A stretch of DNA of 7,184 nt from DATGKD01 sp035294855. GTDB lineage: Bacteria > Actinomycetota > Acidimicrobiia > Acidimicrobiales > UBA8190. The translations under genes were made by a program, and so were the position numbers. Location of the stretch: assembly GCA_035294855.1 (NCBI GenBank), contig DATGKD010000235.1, positions 1-7,184 on the forward strand, in the 5' to 3' direction. This document shows, piece by piece, positions 1 to 4,011 of this stretch. The notes beneath the pieces were generated by a model. That model saw nothing but the letters and a program-made list of their open reading frames with translations, ran no database searches and was not told the origin of the DNA. Position 1 is the stretch's first letter. Each line of letters opens with the position of its first letter.

Positions 1-424
1 ATCCGAGTGACATGTAGATGACGAGTCGCCCCGCCGCGCGGGTGTCCCATCGGGGGAGGTCGGATCCCTCGTAGCTCGTCGCGAGGAGCACGAGCGCGAC
101 GCCAGCCACCATCGCGAAGGCCCACGGGTAGGAGATCGGGAGCAGCAAGGGAACGAGGAACACGGCGAGCGCGGGTGCCGGGTACTCGAGAGGGAGGCGG
201 TGGAAGAAAGGCCGCTCGAGGGCGGCGTGCGCGTACCGCTCGTACTCACGGACGTCGAAGGGGTGCAAGAGCGTCGTGGTGACCACGGCGGCGAGGAGCC
301 ACAGGACGAGCACCGGCAGCACGACGGGACGCCACTGCGCCCGGATGGCCCGCAGGACCCTCGTCGCCTCGTTCAAGGCGAGGGGGAGCCCGGGCGCGGA
401 GGACCCCGACGACGCCGCGCGCAT
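1..424 (-). CDS. Polytopic membrane protein, GT87/DUF2029-like glycosyltransferase (partial, C-terminus missing)
   Basis: The reading frame is open from an ATG at 424 to the left edge, giving 141 residues of an unfinished protein. A Ser/Pro/Arg-rich cytoplasmic N-terminus (1-32) is followed by a hydrophobic segment (about 33-53), an extracytoplasmic stretch (54-82) and further hydrophobic segments (about 83-115, and one starting near 130). The loop after the first membrane segment has HPFDVREYERYA with Asp57, then LEYPAPA with Glu80-Tyr81-Pro82. An acidic residue just after TM1 followed by an EYP motif is typical of GT-C fold, polyprenol-phosphate-dependent sugar transferases of the GT87/DUF2029 type, which mannosylate envelope lipids or glycans. 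That assignment rests on motif resemblance in a fragment and is moderate. The next in-frame codon set upstream meets a TAG at 452-454 with no other ATG or GTG, so 424 is the start. The ribosome binding site is weak (GGAC). It lies 94 bp downstream of the next leftward gene and is probably co-transcribed with it. Confidence 0.72.
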   Translation of the reverse strand, partial: MRAASSGSSAPGLPLALNEATRVLRAIRAQWRPVVLPVLVLWLLAAVVTTTLLHPFDVREYERYAHAALERPFFHRLPLEYPAPALAVFLVPLLLPISYPWAFAMVAGVALVLLATSYEGSDLPRWDTRAAGRLVIYMSLG

Positions 425-518
425 GCGTCCATGCTGGCGCGGTCCGCGCAGCTACCGAGGGATGGCCCGCAGCCGAGCCTCAGACAACGTCCTCGGAGGC
501 GCGATCGATGGTCTTCGG
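425..518 (-). other. 94-bp intergenic gap between the two leftward genes
   Basis: No gene was found here. Two short, mutually exclusive inverted repeats are present (CCGAGG 455-460 with CCTCGG 491-496; GCCTC 477-481 with GAGGC 496-500). Neither has a following T-run on the minus strand. The gap is small enough for the two genes to share a transcript. Confidence 0.5.
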
Positions 519-1736
519 TCATCCCACGCAACGTCCGTTCGGCCGGGAGAACGGGGCCACGACGACGTCGCCGGCAACCCGTCCGTCGATGCCTCGGGCG
601 GCCACTTCGACCAGCGGTCCCGTTTCGCACAGGTCGGACACTTCGCCGGGGAACGGGGGCAGCGGGTGGAGCAGCGCCGTGGGGCCGTGGTCGAGCACGT
701 ACCGGGCCGACCACGGCAGGGGTGTGTCCGCGTACCAGCCGCGTCCGTAAGGGTTCGTGATCCCTTCGACGACCTCGTGCGACAGGGCGTATGTCGGGGG
801 GCGGTCGGTCGGCAGCGTCCGGCACGAGGGACGGATGGAACACGAGGAAAGGCCCCACGATGCGTAGCCGTCCGACAATCCCGCCACGGCCAGTCCGTGG
901 CGCCGGCCGGGCCACGGCACGGCCCCGTGGACAGACACCCCGCCCAGTGCGTAGACGGTGTCGGGGTCGAGCCAGACGACGACGAGCGCGTCGCGCGGGA
1001 GCACGGGCGGCGCGGCGGCGGGCGACGTACCCGGGCACGCGGCGGCCGGACGATGGTGGGTGAACACGGCGCGCACTTCCTGAGGGAACACCCCGGCCAC
1101 GATGCTCGTCGCCCGTGACCCACGCGGCGCCGGCGTCGCGTCGACGAAGCAGCCGCCCGACACGATCGACCGCACGCCGAACCCGCCTCCCACGACCTTG
1201 GACGCCCACGTCGAGCTCGCGAGCCCGCTCTGGAACGACCGCGCGGCGGCGAGAGCGGGCGACGGGGGGCTGCTCGTCCACGTCGTTCCCCAGAAGAGCT
1301 GATAGACGACCGCCCGCTCGAGGACGGGGCCACCGTGGTCCACGGGGACGGCTGCGCCGCCGGCGAGTGAGGCCGCGTCGAGTGCCACGGCGGTGCCGCC
1401 CGTGGCGACGAGCCCCGATGCCAGAAGGACAGCTCCCAGGGCCGCAGCGGTCGCCGCCATGCCGGCGGGCGGCCGACGGAGAAGAAGGTGCAGCAGGGCG
1501 CTCACGGCGAAGAAGCCCACCGTCACCGCCGCGGCGATCCCGAGGTCCCAGTACCACGGCCGCAGTGCCCCCAGCGTGCCCATCACGATCAGGGCGCTGA
1601 CGCCTGCCATGCGCCGAAGTCGCCGCGCCCGCCGCACCTGGCGACGGCCGTGACCATCTCGGACGAGGAGCCAGACGCTGCCACCCGCGGCGAGGACGGC
1701 CGCGACCGCGGCCAGGATGAGCACACCGCCGACCAC
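519..1736 (-). CDS. Four-TM protein with extracytoplasmic HExxE domain, EXORDIUM/Phi-1-like putative metallohydrolase
   Basis: This encodes 405 residues from a GTG start. Membrane segments lie near 3-25, 44-58, 64-86 and 93-119. Arg-rich stretches at 26-42 and 87-88 fit the positive-inside rule and place the C-terminal domain (about 125-405) outside the membrane. That domain begins with HGGPVL (134-139) and VVYQLFWGTTW (143-153). It later has SHEVVEGITNP (319-329, with His320, Glu321, Glu324) and GEVSDLC (364-370). From knowledge of the family, a GGP...VYxxFWG block followed by SHE-xxE-xxTxP and E-x-x-D-x-C is a recurring pattern in secreted bacterial proteins related to plant EXORDIUM/phosphate-induced protein. 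The His and acidic residues could bind metal, but no activity is established. Six Cys (196, 234, 299, 305, 370, 403) all fall in the outer domain, which suits disulfides. Other frames here are open too, but only this one shows membrane segments and conserved motifs. It is divergent from the SDR gene. Confidence 0.85.
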   Translation of the reverse strand: MVGGVLILAAVAAVLAAGGSVWLLVRDGHGRRQVRRARRLRRMAGVSALIVMGTLGALRPWYWDLGIAAAVTVGFFAVSALLHLLLRRPPAGMAATAAALGAVLLASGLVATGGTAVALDAASLAGGAAVPVDHGGPVLERAVVYQLFWGTTWTSSPPSPALAAARSFQSGLASSTWASKVVGGGFGVRSIVSGGCFVDATPAPRGSRATSIVAGVFPQEVRAVFTHHRPAAACPGTSPAAAPPVLPRDALVVVWLDPDTVYALGGVSVHGAVPWPGRRHGLAVAGLSDGYASWGLSSCSIRPSCRTLPTDRPPTYALSHEVVEGITNPYGRGWYADTPLPWSARYVLDHGPTALLHPLPPFPGEVSDLCETGPLVEVAARGIDGRVAGDVVVAPFSRPNGRCVG

Positions 1737-1743
1737 TCGCGCG

Positions 1744-1749
1744 CCTCCT
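1744..1749 (-). promoter_or_regulatory. Strong Shine-Dalgarno AGGAGG for the HExxE membrane protein
   Basis: On the minus strand AGGAGG is followed by seven bases (CGCGCGA) and then GTG at 1736. A TAG at 1755-1757 closes the frame just upstream and no other start codon lies between, so this site fixes the GTG as the start. Confidence 0.85.
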
Positions 1750-1889
1750 GCTGGCTACCGGCTCGGTGCCGTTCGGTCGATCGTGGCGCCCGGGGTCATC
1801 GCCGCGACGAAGGTGGCCAGCCCGAATGCTTCGCTTTGCCGTGCAGATGCGCCCCCGACCATCGCAACCCATGCTGTCTCAGGTGAAGT

Positions 1890-1905
1890 CAGTATGTCGG
1901 TACTG
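1890..1905. promoter_or_regulatory. Candidate operator: inverted repeat CAGTA-N6-TACTG
   Basis: CAGTA (1890-1894) and TACTG (1901-1905) are perfect inverted arms separated by six bases, about 90 bp ahead of the SDR start. The right arm overlaps the only reasonable -10-like hexamer, TACTGT. The position in a divergent promoter region suits a dimeric repressor site, but the arms are only 5 bp and no regulator gene is in the window. This is inference from symmetry and position. Confidence 0.25.
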
Positions 1906-1954
1906 TGCGGGCCCGGCGACGCAGAAGCACACAGAGAAGGCCACAAAGAGGGCG

Positions 1955-1972
1955 TCGGAAGGATCGGAAGGA
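1955..1972 (+). repeat. Two tandem copies of TCGGAAGGA in the SDR leader
   Basis: TCGGAAGGA occurs at 1955-1963 and again at 1964-1972. A related block, GAGGAAGGAG, follows at 1982-1991 and contains the probable ribosome binding site. Each copy is itself Shine-Dalgarno-like. It may be a small slippage duplication or a ribosome standby or decoy site; neither is shown by the sequence. Confidence 0.5.
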
Positions 1973-1985
1973 CACTGGGACGAGG

Positions 1986-1991
1986 AAGGAG
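1986..1991 (+). promoter_or_regulatory. Shine-Dalgarno AAGGAG setting the SDR start at GTG 1996
   Basis: AAGGAG is followed by four bases (CACT) and then GTG at 1996. The nucleotide-binding motif of the SDR begins ten codons later, as is usual for the family. The frame is open further upstream to an ATG at 1717, but that extension would add 93 residues with no family match, so the GTG is preferred. Confidence 0.8.
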
Positions 1992-1995
1992 CACT

Positions 1996-2790
1996 GTGGA
2001 CGCACAAGGCGCGGCACTCGTCACCGGCGCGAGCAGGGGACTGGGCCGGGCGCTCGCTCTCGAGCTCGCGCGGCGCGGGTTCGACGTGCATGCGACCATG
2101 CGCGACCCCTCCAAGAGCGCCGGCCTCCAAGAGGAGGCGGCCGGGCTGAAGGGTGGCATCCGGGTTGTGGAACTCGATGTGACCCGACCCGAAAACATGA
2201 CGCTTCCCTCCGGGCTGCGGGTGCTCGTCAACAACGCCGGCATCGAGCGCGACTACCTCCCGGTGGAGACGGCTCCCATGAGCCAGTGGCGCGAGGTGTT
2301 CGAGACCAATGTCTTCGGCCTCGTCGAGGTGACCCGACGCGCCATCGCGCTCATGCGCGCCGCACGCGGCGGTGTCATCTGCAACATCACCACCTCGTCC
2401 CTGCTGGTGTCCGTGCCGTTCTATGGCGTGTACCGGGCATCGAAGGCGGCGGTCGCCGCGCTCGGCGAGTCACTGCGCGCGGAAGTCGCGCCGTTCGGGA
2501 TCCGCGTCGTCGAGGTGCTCCCCGGTCCGATCGACACCGACATGCTGGCCTCGTCCTCCCGTCGCCCCGAGGCCGCCGACGTCGACGGGTACGAGATGCT
2601 GGCACAGGCGTGGGCCGAGGGCCGGGCCGCCATCGCGGGGTTCATCACACCGCCGGCGGACGCCGCCGCGGCGATCTGCGACACCATCCTCATTGACCAC
2701 GGGCCGTTGCGGATCTGGTGCGACGAGCTCGGCGGGCAGCTCCTCGGCGCGTGGCAGGCAGATCCGGAAGGAACCCTCGGGGCGCGCTGA
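1996..2790 (+). CDS. Classical short-chain dehydrogenase/reductase (SDR), probably NADP(H)-dependent
   Basis: This encodes 264 residues, a normal length for a single-domain Rossmann-fold SDR that oxidises or reduces a hydroxyl/carbonyl using a nicotinamide cofactor in the cytoplasm. The cofactor loop TGASRGLG is at 10-17. Arg36 in HATMRDP, directly after the second strand, suggests NADP(H) preference. ELDVT (59-63) and NNAG (79-82) are present, as are Asn105, Tyr146 and Lys150 (YRASK) and the post-catalytic PGPIDT (176-181). The catalytic Ser is expected 13 residues before Tyr146; that position is Thr133, with Ser134 and Ser135 directly after it. The substrate cannot be read from the sequence. 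The GTG start is set by the AAGGAG upstream. The stop is 60 bp ahead of the esterase gene on the same strand, so the two may share a transcript, although an inverted repeat lies in the gap. The longer open frame from 1717 is rejected as the true start. Confidence 0.94.
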   Translation: MDAQGAALVTGASRGLGRALALELARRGFDVHATMRDPSKSAGLQEEAAGLKGGIRVVELDVTRPENMTLPSGLRVLVNNAGIERDYLPVETAPMSQWREVFETNVFGLVEVTRRAIALMRAARGGVICNITTSSLLVSVPFYGVYRASKAAVAALGESLRAEVAPFGIRVVEVLPGPIDTDMLASSSRRPEAADVDGYEMLAQAWAEGRAAIAGFITPPADAAAAICDTILIDHGPLRIWCDELGGQLLGAWQADPEGTLGAR

Positions 2791-2795
2791 GGTCC

Positions 2796-2855
2796 CTCAT
2801 GTCCCACCACCAGGTCGGCCTCATGCGGCCGTTCTCCAAACCGACCCGACATGAG
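2796..2855 (+). repeat. Nested inverted repeats covering the esterase start codon
   Basis: CTCATGTC (2796-2803) and GACATGAG (2848-2855) form perfect 8-bp arms 44 bases apart; the right arm contains the esterase ATG. Inside them, GGTCGG (2813-2818) pairs with CCGACC (2841-2846). A local hairpin CGGCC/GGCCG (2816-2820 with 2827-2831, 6-base loop) competes with that middle stem because they share 2816-2818. In RNA the outer stem would bury the start codon. No U-tract follows, so a classic intrinsic terminator is unlikely. The pairings are visible, but their function is inferred. Confidence 0.45.
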
Positions 2856-3933
2856 ACGACGCGCGACATGGGCGGCTGCCGTCGTCCGCCTGGCGGTGAC
2901 AGGCGGCCTGGCGGCCTTGTTCCTGGCCGTTGCGAATACGTCCGCCGCCACGGACACCGCGGCGACGGTGGCGGGCACCTCATCGCCGCTCACGCCGTCG
3001 CCCGGTTGTCCCGTCACCGACCCGGTCTCGGATCCAGGCCCGTACTTCGTCACCGACTCCGTGCCTCTGCCGGCGAAGATGAGCCCCACGTTCGTCGACA
3101 ACCACGTCGACGTGATGCTCCCCGCGGGCTATTGCACGAGCCGGCTCCGCTATCCCGTTGTCTATCTCCTGCACGGGGCGGGTGACACCTACCAGTCGTG
3201 GGAGAAGAACACCGACCTCGACGCGTTCCTGACCGCCCATCAGGCGCAGTACCCGTACATCTTCGTCATGCCCGATGGTGGCCACAACGGCGACGCCGGC
3301 TGGTACTCGGACTGGGCCGACGGCTCGCGGCACTACGAGACCTATCACGTCGTCGTTCTCCGGCACTACATCGATGCCTCGTATCGCACCCTTCCGGGTG
3401 ACATCGGCATCGCGGGGCTTTCGATGGGCGGATTCGGCGCCCTGTCCTACGCGGCCCGTCACCCCGGGATGTTCAAGGTGGCCGCCAGCTTCTCCGGCGC
3501 GGTGGACATGCTCTACGGCGCGCCGGCGTCGGGTGTGGCGTTCGGCACGCTGCACAACCAGTACGGCACCCCCGATGCCCACGTGTGGGGCGACCAGACC
3601 GCCGACGCGGCGACGTGGGCGGCGCACAACCCGGCGAGCCTGGCGCCGGAGTTGGCGGGAACCCGGATCTTGCTCGCCTCTGGCACCGGCACACCCGGAG
3701 GCGCCCAGGGTGACGCCCTTTACCCGGTGGGCGGCCCGTTCGATCCCGGCGGCTATGCCATCGAGAACACCATCTTCCAGATGAACGTGTCGCTCGTCCG
3801 GGCGCTCGACCGCGCCGGGGTGCCCTTCACGGCGGACTTCTACCTGGGCGGCTACCACGGATGGCCGTACTGGCAGGCCGACCTGCACTGGGCTCTACCG
3901 CTCATGGCCCAGACGCTCGGCCGGCCCGCCTGA
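2851..3933 (+). CDS. Exported alpha/beta-hydrolase esterase, esterase D/antigen 85 family
   Basis: This encodes 360 residues. The N-terminus has a short basic head (RRR) and a hydrophobic segment (about 8-28) ending in small residues near 30-33, as in a signal peptide. A Thr/Ser/Pro-rich linker (34-60) and the catalytic domain follow. HGAG at 108-111 is the probable oxyanion region, MPDGG is at 140-144, and GLSMGG (189-194) is the nucleophile elbow with Ser191. YHGWPYW near the end gives catalytic His336. Glu305 in the IENTIF block is the likely acid, because its 31-residue distance to the His is close to that in mycobacterial antigen 85 (Glu230/His262). The protein should act outside the membrane as a carboxylesterase or acyltransferase; true mycolyl transfer cannot be claimed. 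Only Cys53 and Cys95 are present, a possible disulfide. No Shine-Dalgarno precedes the ATG, but no other start lies between it and the SDR stop, which is in the same frame. The stop codon is inside a 14-bp tandem repeat. Confidence 0.93.
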   Translation: MRRRATWAAAVVRLAVTGGLAALFLAVANTSAATDTAATVAGTSSPLTPSPGCPVTDPVSDPGPYFVTDSVPLPAKMSPTFVDNHVDVMLPAGYCTSRLRYPVVYLLHGAGDTYQSWEKNTDLDAFLTAHQAQYPYIFVMPDGGHNGDAGWYSDWADGSRHYETYHVVVLRHYIDASYRTLPGDIGIAGLSMGGFGALSYAARHPGMFKVAASFSGAVDMLYGAPASGVAFGTLHNQYGTPDAHVWGDQTADAATWAAHNPASLAPELAGTRILLASGTGTPGGAQGDALYPVGGPFDPGGYAIENTIFQMNVSLVRALDRAGVPFTADFYLGGYHGWPYWQADLHWALPLMAQTLGRPA

Positions 3934-3982
3934 TCCGGTCCGCCTGATCGGACCCGCCTGATCCCGCTCGCCTGATCCCGCC
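3927..3982 (+). repeat. Four tandem copies of a 14-bp unit CGCCTGATCCSGYC, first copy containing the esterase stop
   Basis: The copies lie at 3927-3940, 3941-3954, 3955-3968 and 3969-3982. All share CGCCTGATC, and their last five bases vary (CGGTC, GGACC, CCGCT, CCGCC). Because 14 is not a multiple of three, the TGA in each copy falls in successive frames. The first copy ends the esterase at 3931-3933, and the last supplies TGA at 3973-3975 in the frame of the downstream cyclase gene. Copy-number change would therefore leave both genes intact but alter the spacer. It looks like replication-slippage expansion of the 3' end of the esterase gene. Confidence 0.85.
3937..3954 (+). terminator. Hairpin GGTCCG-CCTGAT-CGGACC after the esterase, possible U-less terminator
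   Basis: A perfect 6-bp GC-rich stem with a 6-base loop begins three bases after the esterase stop codon. It is created by the differing tails of the first two tandem repeat copies. No T-run follows, so it would have to act as the U-less type of terminator or simply protect a 3' end. The compensating bases in the repeat tails are visible; terminator activity is inferred. Confidence 0.35.
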
Positions 3983-3992
3983 CTCGCAGGCA

Positions 3993-4008
3993 CCCGCCGC
4001 CGCGCGGG
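3993..4008 (+). promoter_or_regulatory. Hairpin CCCGC-CGCCGC-GCGGG directly before the cyclase start
   Basis: A 5-bp GC stem with a 6-base loop ends three bases before the ATG at 4012. It includes the GGG of GGGA, the only Shine-Dalgarno-like bases for this gene, so it could reduce ribosome access. In DNA this GC-rich a short stem can arise by chance. Confidence 0.3.
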
Positions 4009-4011
4009 ACA

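Larger units (their letters stand above)
1737..1995. promoter_or_regulatory. Divergent intergenic region, presumed to hold two outward promoters
   Basis: This 259-bp stretch lies between the divergently read HExxE protein gene and the SDR gene, so transcription of both should start here. No convincing TTGACA/TATAAT pair was found on either strand. The best -10-like hexamer for the rightward gene is TACTGT at 1901-1906, without a good -35 at the right distance. The right third (about 1910-1991) is purine-rich on the plus strand. One inverted repeat and one short tandem repeat are listed separately. The open frames crossing this region lack recognisable protein features. Confidence 0.55.

Noticed and set aside
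455..500. Possible terminator hairpin between the two leftward genes
   Set aside because: The stems are only 5-6 bp with long loops and no T-run on the minus strand; stems like this are expected by chance in such GC-rich DNA.
276..1118. Plus-strand frame opposite the HExxE protein gene
   Set aside because: Low-complexity Arg/Gly/His-rich translation with no recognisable domain; a shadow of the minus-strand genes.
373..1872. A 499-codon minus-strand frame, longer than the chosen 405-codon gene
   Set aside because: The translation is extremely Arg/Gly/Pro-rich with no membrane segments or motifs. The 405-codon frame has four helices, the HExxE motif and an ideal AGGAGG upstream.
1717..1995. 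Upstream extension of the SDR start to ATG 1717
   Set aside because: The extra 93 residues match nothing in SDRs, overlap the start of the divergent gene and cross the promoter region. GTG 1996 has a good ribosome binding site and normal family spacing.
1905..2696. Second plus-strand frame overlapping the SDR
   Set aside because: Arg-rich shadow frame; the overlapping frame contains every SDR motif.
3927..3982. The 14-bp repeats as a CRISPR array or recombination attachment site
   Set aside because: The units are contiguous without spacers and too short for CRISPR; no integrase, tRNA or cas gene is nearby.
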